Virus record (IMG/VR): IMGVR_UViG_3300028883_000992
Location: 1-64,000 of that record
Length of the DNA: 64,000 bases
Origin: a virus
Direction: 5' to 3' (one strand)
The notes below the pieces were generated by a model. It was not told where the DNA came from. It worked only from the letters and a program-made list of their open reading frames with translations, and ran no database searches. This document shows positions 15,513-23,929 of the stretch, piece by piece. Numbering within the stretch: position 1 is the stretch's first letter; each line of letters starts with the position of its first letter. The position numbers were made by a program, and so were the translations under genes.

Positions 15513-15541
15513 ACGCCCTGTGTACATTGTACATGGGGCGT
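15513..15541 (+). promoter_or_regulatory. Long inverted repeat upstream of the replication block
   Basis: ACGCCCTGTGTA pairs with TACATGGGGCGT (12 bp including two wobble pairs) around a 5-nt loop. No U-tract follows. It could terminate the upstream transcript inefficiently or be an operator; it lies 25 nt before a promoter-like sequence. Confidence 0.5.
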
Positions 15542-15565
15542 AAACATTGTACCTAAAAAATATAC

Positions 15566-15593
15566 TTGATTTTTCTGTCTTAATTCCTATCTT
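15566..15593 (+). promoter_or_regulatory. Probable promoter for clamp loader/replication genes
   Basis: TTGATT (15566-15571), 16-nt spacer, TATCTT (15588-15593), with AAGGAG and ATG following at 15601-15611. The boxes are weaker than those at 9196. It sits in one of the few intergenic gaps and ahead of the clamp loader, SSB, annealing protein and helicase run. Confidence 0.45.
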
Positions 15594-15610
15594 ATAGACA
15601 AGGAGTTAAG

Positions 15611-16465
15611 ATGAAATTTGAAAATTTTGTAGGTAATCGTACCGCCGTAGAGAAATTACAATCTCTCATTCAACAGCAAAAACTTCCCAAACAACTTATG
15701 CTTACGGGCAATAGTGGAGTTGGTAAAACAACTTTAGCTAAAATAGTTGCCTCTAATTTAAATGCCTATGTTAAAGAATTTAATATAGGGAATTTAACAG
15801 GCATAGATAATGTTCGTGAATACATTATTGAAGAGTATCGCAAAAACCCTATAGGATATGATACTAAGGTCTATATCTTAGACGAGATACACAAGCTCTC
15901 AGTCGCCGCTCAGGAGTGCCTATTAACACCATTAGATAACGATACTCCAACGTATTTCATTGCTTGCACCACAGAGCCTACTAAGATCAAGCTAACATTG
16001 CGTAAGCGTTTTACTGTCATTAAGTTACTTCCCCCAACGGCAATAGAAAGACGACAGTGTATAGATCAACTTGAGTTGAATCTACCGGACGATATAAAAG
16101 CATACATAGTATCCATAACAGATGATTTGCGTACAGTCACAAAAATGTCACACTTATGTGAAAATAGTACATTAGAAGAAGCTAAGGTACTTTGCATTTC
16201 TCAAGCAGAAGAAACTACTGCTATTGATGTCGCAAGACAATTAATGAAAGTATCCCTAAAAGAATATAAGGAAATCGTAGAAGCATATGCAGAAACAAAT
16301 GACTGGCGAACATTATTAACGGTATTAATTAACTACTATACATCAGTATTTTTTAACAAAGGTCAATATGTATATATGTCATATCCAATTCAACCGGGTT
16401 GTGAAAAAGCTCACGTATTATATTTATCATCTAAAATCCATAAGGTGTTAAATGGTATTAAATAA
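15611..16465 (+). CDS. Clamp loader AAA+ subunit (DnaX/RFC-like), 284 aa
   Basis: Clamp loader signature: FENFVGNRTAVEKL, Walker A LTGNSGVGKTT (residues 31-41), Walker B VYILDEIHKLS (88-97), sensor 1 FIACTTEPTKI and an RKRF arginine motif, matching gamma/tau or RFC small subunits. Shorter than bacterial DnaX, without the C-terminal tau extension. It would load a sliding clamp, yet no clamp gene is visible in the window. The start follows AAGGAG. Confidence 0.9.
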   Translation: MKFENFVGNRTAVEKLQSLIQQQKLPKQLMLTGNSGVGKTTLAKIVASNLNAYVKEFNIGNLTGIDNVREYIIEEYRKNPIGYDTKVYILDEIHKLSVAAQECLLTPLDNDTPTYFIACTTEPTKIKLTLRKRFTVIKLLPPTAIERRQCIDQLELNLPDDIKAYIVSITDDLRTVTKMSHLCENSTLEEAKVLCISQAEETTAIDVARQLMKVSLKEYKEIVEAYAETNDWRTLLTVLINYYTSVFFNKGQYVYMSYPIQPGCEKAHVLYLSSKIHKVLNGIK

Positions 16466-16592
16466 AGATGCAAAAACTAAAATATGTAACTGGCATAAGT
16501 TACAATATATGTCATTAAGAGATTTTGAAAAAACAGTGACGGCTATTATGAATGGCCGTATAACTTATCAACTAATAAGGAGAAGAAAATGA
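16452..16592 (+). CDS. Small basic protein, 46 aa
   Basis: Overlaps the clamp loader end by 14 nt and the SSB start by ATGA. Basic and helical, with a C-terminal LIRRRK whose codons carry AAGGAG, the SSB ribosome binding site. It may be a true small protein or a coupling frame. Confidence 0.55.
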   Translation: MVLNKDAKTKICNWHKLQYMSLRDFEKTVTAIMNGRITYQLIRRRK

Positions 16593-17035
16593 TAAGCGAA
16601 GGTAATATTTTTTATCGTGCAAGAGTGGTTGAAATTCAACCTATGAGAATCCACAATAATCTTGAAGTTCTTGATGTAACATTTGCTATCCCTAAAAAGG
16701 TGCGTAATCAAGATGGTTCATTTGGTAGAGTTTATGAACAAATTAAACTAACGGCATGGAGAGATACAGCTAAGAGAATGAGTGTTGTTCCTGCTAATAC
16801 ATTTGGACTTCTTGAAATGGGACACAGTATTAAAAATGGTGAAAGTTCATTTAATCTACGTTCTTTCATACCTTATGATGGACAGCTTTATACATCTATG
16901 AATCAAGCTGTTAATGCACAACAGCCCACCCAACAACCTGCACCAACACCACAGAATCAACCTGCTTCACAGCCACAAACTCAACCTCAAAATCAACCTA
17001 CTAATTTTGAATTTGATGACGATCTCCCATTTTAA
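16589..17035 (+). CDS. ssb: Single-stranded DNA-binding protein, 148 aa
   Basis: The N-terminal OB-fold-like region (about 1-105, containing KLTAWRDTAKRM and GHSIKNGESSFNLRSF) is followed by a Gln/Pro-rich disordered linker (110-138). The acidic tip DDDLPF is the classical SSB C-terminal peptide that recruits replication and repair partners. The tip is nearly diagnostic even though the OB fold is divergent. It is encoded between the clamp loader and the annealing protein. Confidence 0.88.
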   Translation: MISEGNIFYRARVVEIQPMRIHNNLEVLDVTFAIPKKVRNQDGSFGRVYEQIKLTAWRDTAKRMSVVPANTFGLLEMGHSIKNGESSFNLRSFIPYDGQLYTSMNQAVNAQQPTQQPAPTPQNQPASQPQTQPQNQPTNFEFDDDLPF

Positions 17036-17046
17036 CTCCTGTAATA

Positions 17047-17072
17047 AAGGGGAAGTGTAATAGCTTCCCCTT
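17047..17072 (+). terminator. Hairpin after ssb
   Basis: AAGGGGAAG (17047-17055) pairs perfectly with CTTCCCCTT (17064-17072) over an 8-nt loop, 11 nt after the ssb stop. Only a weak T-rich tail follows (TTATCTG), so it may act as a partial terminator or an mRNA 3'-end stabiliser. Confidence 0.55.
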
Positions 17073-17116
17073 ATCTGAACAAAAACTTTAAAATATTTAG
17101 AAAAGAAAAATAATTT

Positions 17117-18109
17117 ATGAATCAAGACATATTTAAAAAACTTGTTAAAGATTTACCTAAAGACGCTATTGTATCAAGAGGAAAATCTACTGATCTTGTC
17201 ACAGGAAAAGAAAAAACATTTGTAGGATATAAGTGGCAATATTATGTTGAACATCTTAATAAAGCTACGGATGGCAATTGGAACTTCAACATAATTTCAA
17301 AAGATTATGATGTCACAAAAGAGACAAATGAAATCTATTGCATAATTCATGCTCAGTTAGACATATTTGATAATGAAATGACCGCCTCAAAACAACAGAT
17401 TGGATTCGCTACACGTGTATATACAACAACAAACGATATAAATATATGTATAAAATCTGCTGTTGATGATGCATTTGCACGTTGCTGCGCTTTCTTTGGT
17501 GTAGGCATGAAAGCATATAAGGGTGAAGAAAATCGTGTAAGTTTTGATAAAACAGACAAAGAACGGCTTATAGAATATATAACTAAAAACAAAATGGATG
17601 TAAACGAACTCCAAAAACGCCTCATTCACAATGGATTTGAAGGGGAATATGCTACATCTGACGAGGACTTTGATGAAGATCATAAGCTACTTGATATTGA
17701 AAATGTAACTGAAGAACAAGCTAAAGAAATTACTGACTTCATAGGGAAAGTACGTGCAGCACATTTCATTAAGCCTATATGTGAGAAGTTTGAATATGAA
17801 GCAAAAGCTATAGATTATCAAATGGTTCATAAACTTCTTGCAGATTTTGGCGCAGATGTTTTAATAGAAGGCGTCAACAAGTTCGTAACATATGATGAGT
17901 CTAACGAAAAGATTGCATCTACAAGAAAAAATGTTGTTGAAAAAAATGCTGTTGCCAAATGGAGTTACATCAGAAAAATATGTGATAGTGTAATGGCTGA
18001 CAAGGGAAAAGAAAATAAAGATAAGAAAAAAGTTGTTGAAAATACAGTTAATAAAAACATATTGGGCAAGGGTGGCGACGCAGCTATACGAAATCAATCA
18101 GGATATTAA
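17117..18109 (+). CDS. Rad52-like single-strand annealing protein, 330 aa
   Basis: Residues 35-145 follow the Rad52/Rad22 annealing domain pattern: FVGYKWQYYVEHLNKA, WNFNIISKDYDVT, a strand pair ending in QQIGFATRVY, then the helix CIKSAVDDAFARCCAFFGVGMKAY, which corresponds to the conserved KxAxxDAxKRAxxxFG element. The C-terminal half is helical and lysine-rich (KGKENKDKKK), probably for protein contacts. Expected role: annealing of SSB-coated strands in recombination, consistent with the preceding ssb gene. Confidence 0.72.
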   Translation: MNQDIFKKLVKDLPKDAIVSRGKSTDLVTGKEKTFVGYKWQYYVEHLNKATDGNWNFNIISKDYDVTKETNEIYCIIHAQLDIFDNEMTASKQQIGFATRVYTTTNDINICIKSAVDDAFARCCAFFGVGMKAYKGEENRVSFDKTDKERLIEYITKNKMDVNELQKRLIHNGFEGEYATSDEDFDEDHKLLDIENVTEEQAKEITDFIGKVRAAHFIKPICEKFEYEAKAIDYQMVHKLLADFGADVLIEGVNKFVTYDESNEKIASTRKNVVEKNAVAKWSYIRKICDSVMADKGKENKDKKKVVENTVNKNILGKGGDAAIRNQSGY

Positions 18110-19348
18110 TTGAACTACCAAATAGGTTGCATTATATGTGCACTTAGAACAGACATAGAACAGTTATTACAATATAATGAACAATACTTTGTTGGTAAAC
18201 CTCAAGAAATCTTCAAAGTTGTCATTAATTTATACAGCCAGTTTGGTGAAGTATCTGAAGAGCTATTAAAAGAAAATCTTGATGCCAGACAGTTAAAATA
18301 CTATGAAATCGCTGATGTAGATATTACTAAAAAAGACCAGTATTTTAAACAACTTGAAGACCAGTACACAAATAGAAAGTTATTAGGTCTGTCAAATTAC
18401 CTCAAACAAAATACTGTTACTGTATCAGAGAAAATAGGCATAGTAGGTAAGACATTAGATGTAGTAACCAAAACAACTTCAGAAAAAACTGTTCAATCAT
18501 TAGGTGAAATATATCAAGATGTTTTAAAAGACATAAATTCCGGTAGCAGAAAATGCCTTCACTTTGGTATAGAAAGTCTTGATAATGAAATAACGGGCAT
18601 TTTTGAAAATGAATATGTTATCATAGGTGGATGGCCTTCTGTTGGTAAAACAGCATTAGCAATACAATTGCACATAAATATGTCTGTACAAAAGGAGATT
18701 CCTACTGCCATATTCAGCTTGGAAATGCCCGCTAAGGATTTAGTTTATCGTATCATTGCTAACATGTGTGATATTGATCTTCACAAGTTTGGAACCTATA
18801 ATTTTACTAAAGAAGAAATGCGTAGAATTGAGGTACAAAGCAAAAAATTAGGCAAATCTCCATTATATGTTGTTGAACTTCCTTCACCCAATATTTATAG
18901 TATATTAAAAGAATGTTCAAAACTTATAAGAACAGAAGGTATTCAACTATTCTCTTTAGATTTTATACAGCGTCTAAGTGAGACTGACAATAAACATGCT
19001 GAAATTAGCACTATCTCCAAGCGTATCAAGGACTTCACTAAGGAAACAGGTGTGCCTCTATTGGTGCTTTCACAGCTAAAAAGAGTGGCAGAAAAAGACA
19101 AAAACGGACGTATAAGACGGCCTGAAATTTTTGACTTAAAAGAGTCCGGTTCTTTAGAACAGGACGCAGATAAAGTCGTATTAGTTTATAGAGAATCATA
19201 CCAAAACAAGGATTTAATACAATCAGAAAACGAGAATGTACCTAACAGGCTTATTAATGATATGGAACTTAATGTTGTAAAAAACAAGAACGGACGTATA
19301 GGTATGGTTCATTGTACATATACGAAAAAGAATCAGAGAATATTTTGA
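18110..19348 (+). CDS. Replicative DNA helicase, DnaB-like, 412 aa
   Basis: RecA-fold helicase of the DnaB family: a short N-terminal domain (1-95), a linker helix, then GIESLDNEITGI, Walker A IIGGWPSVGKTA (171-182), AIFSLEMPAKDL (motif H1a), Walker B LFSLDFIQRL, VLSQLKR (H3) and SGSLEQDADKVVLVYR (H4). TTG start immediately after the upstream stop. It would unwind the fork ahead of DnaE; the primase encoded at 34.2 kb is the likely partner. Confidence 0.93.
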   Translation: MNYQIGCIICALRTDIEQLLQYNEQYFVGKPQEIFKVVINLYSQFGEVSEELLKENLDARQLKYYEIADVDITKKDQYFKQLEDQYTNRKLLGLSNYLKQNTVTVSEKIGIVGKTLDVVTKTTSEKTVQSLGEIYQDVLKDINSGSRKCLHFGIESLDNEITGIFENEYVIIGGWPSVGKTALAIQLHINMSVQKEIPTAIFSLEMPAKDLVYRIIANMCDIDLHKFGTYNFTKEEMRRIEVQSKKLGKSPLYVVELPSPNIYSILKECSKLIRTEGIQLFSLDFIQRLSETDNKHAEISTISKRIKDFTKETGVPLLVLSQLKRVAEKDKNGRIRRPEIFDLKESGSLEQDADKVVLVYRESYQNKDLIQSENENVPNRLINDMELNVVKNKNGRIGMVHCTYTKKNQRIF

Positions 19349-19716
19349 TTACTTGGAACAGAACAAAGTTGAAAATAATACCTATAGACCGCTTCCAAAG
19401 TCTATGCGATAGATACGACTATTTTCCTGATCTCATTATAAACAAAAGTAATCCTGATTCAAGAGCATCTTATATTAACGGAAAAATTATAATCTATACA
19501 TCTAAACATGAAACCTCTAATTCTTATTACTGGCTTTATTGTCATGAATATTTTCATATGCTTATAGATCATAATAAAGCAGCACAACATTACTTATCTC
19601 GCTTTCCTACCGATGCACGTGACTCTATCGAGGAAATGTTTTGTAATATATTTGCCACAATAGAAGCAAAGGGGCAATATGATGGAGACTGGTTGGTAAA
19701 AAGGAGTAAAAAATGA
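19345..19716 (+). CDS. IrrE/ImmA-like zinc peptidase, 123 aa
   Basis: Contains the zincin motif HEYFHMLIDH followed by a second helix with IEEMFCNIFA supplying the third ligand, as in ImmA/IrrE (COG2856-type) proteases that cleave repressors. The start is inferred as TTG at 19345 overlapping the helicase stop; a TTG at 19312 would lengthen it by 11 residues. No repressor-like HTH partner lies next to it, so its target could be a host regulator (inference). Confidence 0.72.
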   Translation: MITWNRTKLKIIPIDRFQSLCDRYDYFPDLIINKSNPDSRASYINGKIIIYTSKHETSNSYYWLYCHEYFHMLIDHNKAAQHYLSRFPTDARDSIEEMFCNIFATIEAKGQYDGDWLVKRSKK

Positions 19717-20402
19717 ATGTAGTTAGTTTAAGTGGTGGGAAAGATTCAACAGCAATGTTATTGATGATGATTGAAAAAAATATTAAAATAGATAAAATAA
19801 TTTTTGTTGATACCACAAAGGAATTTCCTGCTATGTATAAACACATTAAAAAAATAAAAAAAATATGTCCCGTTGAAATTACAACTATTGAAATTGATTT
19901 TGATTATTGGTTTGGTGAACGAATAAAAACACGTGGAAAAATTGGTGAAATTGGATACGGATGGCCCCACTATTTAGGTAGATGGTGTACCGGACTAAAA
20001 ATACAAGCTAAACTAAAAAATAAAGATAAAAATGATATTGATTTTATAGGTATAGCTTATGATGAAAAACATCGAGTGATGAAAAATACAAGTAGGGAAA
20101 TTTTTCGTTACCCTTTAGTTGAATGGGGTATAACATCTGCACAAGCCTTACAATATTGCTATTCTAAAGGCTTTGATTGGGATGGATTATATGAAAAATT
20201 CAACAGGGTTTCATGTTACTGTTGCCCACTATCAAGAATATCGGAACTAAGAATTTTATATAATGATTTTCCTGAACTTTGGAAAGAGTTGGAAGAAATG
20301 GACAAAAAAACTTTTAGAAATTTTCGCAAGGATTATACTCTAAAAGAATTAAAAGAAAAGTTTGATAAAGAGAACCTAAATATACCATACAAAAAAACAT
20401 GA
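19713..20402 (+). CDS. PAPS reductase-like PP-loop enzyme, 229 aa
   Basis: The N-terminal PP-loop SLSGGKDSTA (residues 5-14) binds ATP or an adenylylated substrate. Other family marks are FVDTTKEFP, RWCTGLKIQ (90-98), RYPLVEWGIT and a cysteine cluster CYCCPLS (168-174). This is the CysH/DndC-like adenine nucleotide alpha-hydrolase superfamily common in phages. Possible roles are sulfur handling, DNA or tRNA modification, or nucleotide signalling; sequence alone does not decide. The ATGA overlap with the peptidase implies co-expression. Confidence 0.85.
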   Translation: MNVVSLSGGKDSTAMLLMMIEKNIKIDKIIFVDTTKEFPAMYKHIKKIKKICPVEITTIEIDFDYWFGERIKTRGKIGEIGYGWPHYLGRWCTGLKIQAKLKNKDKNDIDFIGIAYDEKHRVMKNTSREIFRYPLVEWGITSAQALQYCYSKGFDWDGLYEKFNRVSCYCCPLSRISELRILYNDFPELWKELEEMDKKTFRNFRKDYTLKELKEKFDKENLNIPYKKT

Positions 20403-20422
20403 ATATATAAGGAAAATTATTA

Positions 20423-20608
20423 ATGAAATTTAAATACATAGAAAATATGGTAAAAGACATAATCAAAGATTTAGAAGAAGTTGTTGATGAAATACCTGAA
20501 GCAGATTATTATGAAATATTAAAATTTTTAGGAACACCTAAAACAAAAGATGTTTTATATGATTACCTATATGATTTAATAAAATCAAGATATTATAACG
20601 AACTATAA
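20423..20608 (+). CDS. Hypothetical acidic protein, 61 aa
   Basis: Acidic helical protein (DIIKDLEEVVDEIPEADYYEILKF). AAGGAAA precedes the ATG. No motif recognised; placed between the PP-loop enzyme and a phosphoesterase. Confidence 0.7.
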   Translation: MKFKYIENMVKDIIKDLEEVVDEIPEADYYEILKFLGTPKTKDVLYDYLYDLIKSRYYNEL

Positions 20609-20618
20609 AGGACAGTAA

Positions 20619-21665
20619 ATGAGATGGCAAGATGATCCTATAATTGTAGCTAAAGTAATTCAATCAAAATACGGATTTAAGCAATCATACGCAGAAATAC
20701 AGGAAATGATAGAGGAAGAGTATGGCATCCACACTTCAAAAAAACGTATAAGAGATATTATAAGTGAATGGGGATTAATACGTAGACATCGTAACTACTA
20801 CCGTGATATTGAACCTACTAAAGTTTATGATTACTTCCACGAACTTTTTAATACAAATTCTTTAAAAATTGTTCCACCTAAAAAAACTAAGGGACATATA
20901 CAGCGTAAGATATTGGCTTCTGATCCACACTTACCTTTTGTAGATGAAGACCTATTTAAAAAATTGTTAAATGAAAAAGCCGATAAGTTAATTATAAACG
21001 GAGACATATGGGACATGTATTGTATGTCACGTTTTATAAAATACAATATGGATATTACTTTAAGTCAAGAAATCCATGACAGTTTACAATATATAAGAAT
21101 ATTATGTGAAACTTTTCCTGAAGTCGAATTTTCATTAGGCAATCATTTCCAACGACTCTTCAAAGCTATTATAAAACATGAGATGGGTATGGAACTCATA
21201 AAAGCAGGGTTAATAAAATATAAACCAGAACATATATTAGAAGACACCTTTCCAAATTTAAAAATAGCATCTACACCAGTAAAGGGTTTAAACTTTGATT
21301 ACGATGTTGCATGGTTTGGAATAGACGGTGATCTTGCATATGGACACTTTGAAAAAGCAAGCAAAATTGTAGGAAAACCTGTTATTGATGCATATGAATC
21401 TATGTTTAAATGGCGTAAGGCTTTTGATTTTAATATAGATCAAATACGTGTTTTTGCACAGTCACATACACATAAATTTTTCCAATCATTTTATGGTCTA
21501 AATGATGTTATGTTACTGGAGACAGGATGCTTATGTGCTATCCAAGATTATGCCGTACAACCCGCAATGAAATATCAACCTCTCAATCAAGGGTATCTAA
21601 CCTTCACCCAAGAGGACGGCGTAACCGATTGGGACTCAATGACTTTCCATGCACACATGACCTGA
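20619..21665 (+). CDS. Metallophosphoesterase with N-terminal HTH, 348 aa
   Basis: Residues 1-60 resemble a DNA-binding helix-turn-helix (AEIQEMIEEEYGIHTSKKRIRDIISEWG). The rest is a calcineurin-like fold: ASDPHLP (D-x-H), INGDIWD, LGNHFQR (GNH), AYGHFEKA and QSHTHKF. The fourth residue of the usual GNHD/E motif is Phe here. Such phage proteins resemble SbcD/Mre11-type nucleases in outline. DNA-end processing is plausible given the recombination neighbours but is inference. Confidence 0.83.
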   Translation: MRWQDDPIIVAKVIQSKYGFKQSYAEIQEMIEEEYGIHTSKKRIRDIISEWGLIRRHRNYYRDIEPTKVYDYFHELFNTNSLKIVPPKKTKGHIQRKILASDPHLPFVDEDLFKKLLNEKADKLIINGDIWDMYCMSRFIKYNMDITLSQEIHDSLQYIRILCETFPEVEFSLGNHFQRLFKAIIKHEMGMELIKAGLIKYKPEHILEDTFPNLKIASTPVKGLNFDYDVAWFGIDGDLAYGHFEKASKIVGKPVIDAYESMFKWRKAFDFNIDQIRVFAQSHTHKFFQSFYGLNDVMLLETGCLCAIQDYAVQPAMKYQPLNQGYLTFTQEDGVTDWDSMTFHAHMT

Positions 21666-21685
21666 AATATTTTTTCAGAAAGTGC

Positions 21686-21714
21686 TTGACTAAAATTTAC
21701 ATTTTGTGTATATT
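21686..21714 (+). promoter_or_regulatory. Sigma70-type promoter, sister of the one at 9196
   Basis: TTGACT (21686-21691), 17-nt spacer and TATATT (21709-21714), preceded by GC as at 9194. The shared core AAAATTTACATTT runs through both spacers. It drives the gene at 21757, whose ribosome binding site GGAGG is at 21746-21750. Confidence 0.82.
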
Positions 21715-21756
21715 GTATTTGTAATTGATTCAAAGAAACCTGAACGGAGGCAAATA

Positions 21757-22341
21757 ATGAAACGTAATCCAAAAAACGTATCGGTAAACGATTTGGCGAA
21801 GTGGAAAGAGTATAAGCATAAACCATCAGAAGCAAGTCCTTGTCTATGGCATGCTGTCTCTGTTCCGTGTTGGTGGGTAACTCGTGAATATGATGATAGA
21901 AAGCAAATAGCTTCATACGGCGGCGACACTCCAGAGGAAGCCGTCCAAAAATGGCTCGATGACGTTGACCCGTTGCCGGAGCCGGAGTTGCCGACCCCGA
22001 TAGAAGCTATACGGGGTTATCTTGATTGGATAACCAATAAAATAGCTGCGGCTGACTACACGGAGAGCTATGGATACTACACATTCACCGATTTATTCAA
22101 AGCCGTTGTAGCCGCTGAGAAATCCCACTCAAAAGAATTGAGCGAAGCAGAGAAGATTGTCCTATCATTGGACAAGTTCTTTTCAGCTTCATGCTATTAC
22201 AATGGTTCGATTAAAGGCATTATCGAGCATCTGATACATGATGCTGGTGTGTGTCATATCGATTCACGTGGCGAGGGTATGCGTGGTATTATCAAGACCA
22301 TTGCCGACCGTATCCGAGCGAAGAAAGGAAATAAGTCGTGA
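21757..22341 (+). CDS. Hypothetical protein with its own promoter, 194 aa
   Basis: Unknown soluble protein. The start is the ATG 6 nt after GGAGG; an upstream in-frame ATG at 21706 lies inside the promoter and is rejected. Residues 1-60 include a HicB-like stretch (CLWHAVSVPCWWVTREYDDRK, GGDTPEEAVQKWL), and the rest is helical. Codons are clearly richer in GC than the neighbours. Together with the promoter this gives the look of a separately acquired, autonomously expressed moron gene. Confidence 0.8.
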   Translation: MKRNPKNVSVNDLAKWKEYKHKPSEASPCLWHAVSVPCWWVTREYDDRKQIASYGGDTPEEAVQKWLDDVDPLPEPELPTPIEAIRGYLDWITNKIAAADYTESYGYYTFTDLFKAVVAAEKSHSKELSEAEKIVLSLDKFFSASCYYNGSIKGIIEHLIHDAGVCHIDSRGEGMRGIIKTIADRIRAKKGNKS

Positions 22342-22448
22342 AGGTTGAAATTATCAATAATGCCATAGTGCTCGCGGCCAATGAGATCGCAAAGAAAACA
22401 AACATGGAATCACTTGAGATACAATGCATCATTCTGCGATATTTGTAG
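22338..22448 (+). CDS. Small protein, 36 aa, GTG start
   Basis: Starts by GTGA overlap with the upstream stop, with AAAGGAA nearby. Short helical peptide without motif. Its GC-rich codons match the preceding gene, suggesting the two arrived together. Confidence 0.5.
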   Translation: MKVEIINNAIVLAANEIAKKTNMESLEIQCIILRYL

Positions 22449-22530
22449 CAAGAGAGTCTAAAAGATGCAAGTCGTGACCAATAAACCATTATTATATAAT
22501 TAGTATAAAACAAAACCGTAAGGAGAAAAA

Positions 22531-23040
22531 ATGAAGAAACTTATTATTCTACTTATTATTTTAATGTCTGTATCTGCTTTCGCACAGGATACTACATATA
22601 CAAGAATTGCTATTGGTCTTAATATGCAAGATGTATATGATGCAATTGCAGGTAATGATGATCTTGGAGCAGCGATTCAAGTAGCTCCTATTATTCCTAT
22701 TAAACCGTCTGAAGGTACTATACTCCACGATCTTTATTTTATCCCATTTATTCGTGGTGGGAAACAAAATACATGGACAGCATCAGCAGGTGGTGGAACA
22801 GTCTATGATTTTGGTGACTATTATCTCCGTTACAATGCTCAACTTTTTGAAGTTAATGAAAGTGAAGACATTAAGGCTGAACTTGCTCATGAATTTGGTA
22901 TGGGTATTTCACTACAGACGGTTACAAAGTGGAGTTTCTTTTACGATTGGTATATAGACATGTATTACCGTTATAACACGGAAATGGATTCTAATAACCA
23001 GCGTGATGAACTTATGATTTCAATAGTAAAAGTATTGTAG
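22531..23040 (+). CDS. Secreted or outer-membrane-like protein with signal peptide, 169 aa
   Basis: Clear Sec signal peptide: MKK, a hydrophobic core and cleavage after SAFA before QDTT. The mature part is rich in alternating strands with aromatic residues (YDFGDYYLRYNAQLFE, FFYDWYIDMYYRYN), like a small outer-membrane barrel or periplasmic beta protein. AAGGAG precedes the ATG. A phage-encoded envelope protein could alter host surface properties or block superinfection; this is inference. A TATAAT at 22495-22500 might be a -10 box. Confidence 0.75.
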   Translation: MKKLIILLIILMSVSAFAQDTTYTRIAIGLNMQDVYDAIAGNDDLGAAIQVAPIIPIKPSEGTILHDLYFIPFIRGGKQNTWTASAGGGTVYDFGDYYLRYNAQLFEVNESEDIKAELAHEFGMGISLQTVTKWSFFYDWYIDMYYRYNTEMDSNNQRDELMISIVKVL

Positions 23041-23058
23041 ATTTAATAATAATCATAT

Positions 23059-23131
23059 CGGGGTATAACTCAACTGGCAGAGTATCTGACCTTTAATCAG
23101 ACGGTCGTAGGTTCAACTCCTACTACCCCGA
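23059..23131 (+). tRNA. tRNA-Lys (anticodon TTT) with unusual C33
   Basis: Acceptor CGGGGTA/TACCCCG, D stem ACTC/GAGT, anticodon stem TCTGA/TCAGA, T arm GTAGG-TTCAACT-CCTAC and discriminator A. The 7-nt anticodon loop is CCTTTAA, so the anticodon is TTT (Lys) but position 33 is C instead of the near-universal U. No CCA encoded. Confidence 0.88.
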
Positions 23132-23144
23132 TATAAGGAGAATT

Positions 23145-23567
23145 ATGATCAAGTTTGACGGGAAACAAAAGACAATATCATATAAAATGATACAACAATC
23201 TTTGTGTTATGTAGGCAAAGAGTTATTCATAGAAATGTTTGGTAGAAAAGCTGAAATAACTAAAGAAAACTGTATTAAATTCATAAAAGAATATAGAAAA
23301 AGAGAATTCCAAAACTTAGTTAATGAAGGCTGTACCAAATCAGACGCATTGTTTGGAGCATATGAATGTTGTATAGCAGGTATGAAAATACTAGCATCAG
23401 ATTTAAACACTGAATACCGTATTACAGATAGGCAATATGAATATTTTTACCAAAAATTTTATGATCAAAGGTTTTATGATCAACCGCATTACACCCCACA
23501 TCTTAGTGAAAGTCGCACAATAGGAACTGCCATTTATAACATTTTAATGAATAGGAATATAAAATGA
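23145..23567 (+). CDS. Hypothetical protein, 140 aa
   Basis: Starts just after tRNA-Lys with AAGGAG. Basic helical protein. Near residue 110 there is a short in-frame duplication (FYDQRFYDQ) from a 15-bp DNA repeat. Function unknown. Confidence 0.75.
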   Translation: MIKFDGKQKTISYKMIQQSLCYVGKELFIEMFGRKAEITKENCIKFIKEYRKREFQNLVNEGCTKSDALFGAYECCIAGMKILASDLNTEYRITDRQYEYFYQKFYDQRFYDQPHYTPHLSESRTIGTAIYNILMNRNIK

Positions 23568-23929
23568 TGACCACAAATAGTTTAGGAATAGCACTTAATC
23601 AAACCATCACTAATAAAAACATAGGTTATCACTATAATCCTAAAGATAGGTACTCTCACTATTTTTATACATTAACAGGACCGCGTGTAACAGCAGAAGG
23701 TCATGACTTTTTAGACACATATAATGCTTTTGTTAGTAAATATAACGGCAGAACAATAACTCCATCAGAAATAACGATTGAGATGATAGAAGTTATATGT
23801 AAAGACCTCTTTAATTCAGGCAAAAATTTTTTTGCAGGTGCATTTAATCCATCAAACTTCAGGCAATTTTTTGCAGACTACATAAATGAGCAAGGTCCAG
23901 AATATGTAGAAAAAATGAGGTCGTTATAA
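23564..23929 (+). CDS. Hypothetical protein, 121 aa
   Basis: ATGA overlap with the previous gene. Mixed alpha/beta, with no motif recognised. Immediately followed by the HNH gene's GTG start, so the HNH gene may have inserted behind it. Confidence 0.75.
   Translation: MMTTNSLGIALNQTITNKNIGYHYNPKDRYSHYFYTLTGPRVTAEGHDFLDTYNAFVSKYNGRTITPSEITIEMIEVICKDLFNSGKNFFAGAFNPSNFRQFFADYINEQGPEYVEKMRSL

Noticed and set aside
19312-19345. TTG at 19312 as start of the IrrE-like peptidase
   Set aside because: It would overlap the helicase by 37 nt without a ribosome binding site; the TTG at 19345 overlapping the stop fits the coupling seen elsewhere, though neither is certain.
21706-21756. N-terminal extension of the gene at 21757
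   Set aside because: The extension would be translated from within the promoter -10 region and has no ribosome binding site, whereas GGAGG precedes the ATG at 21757.
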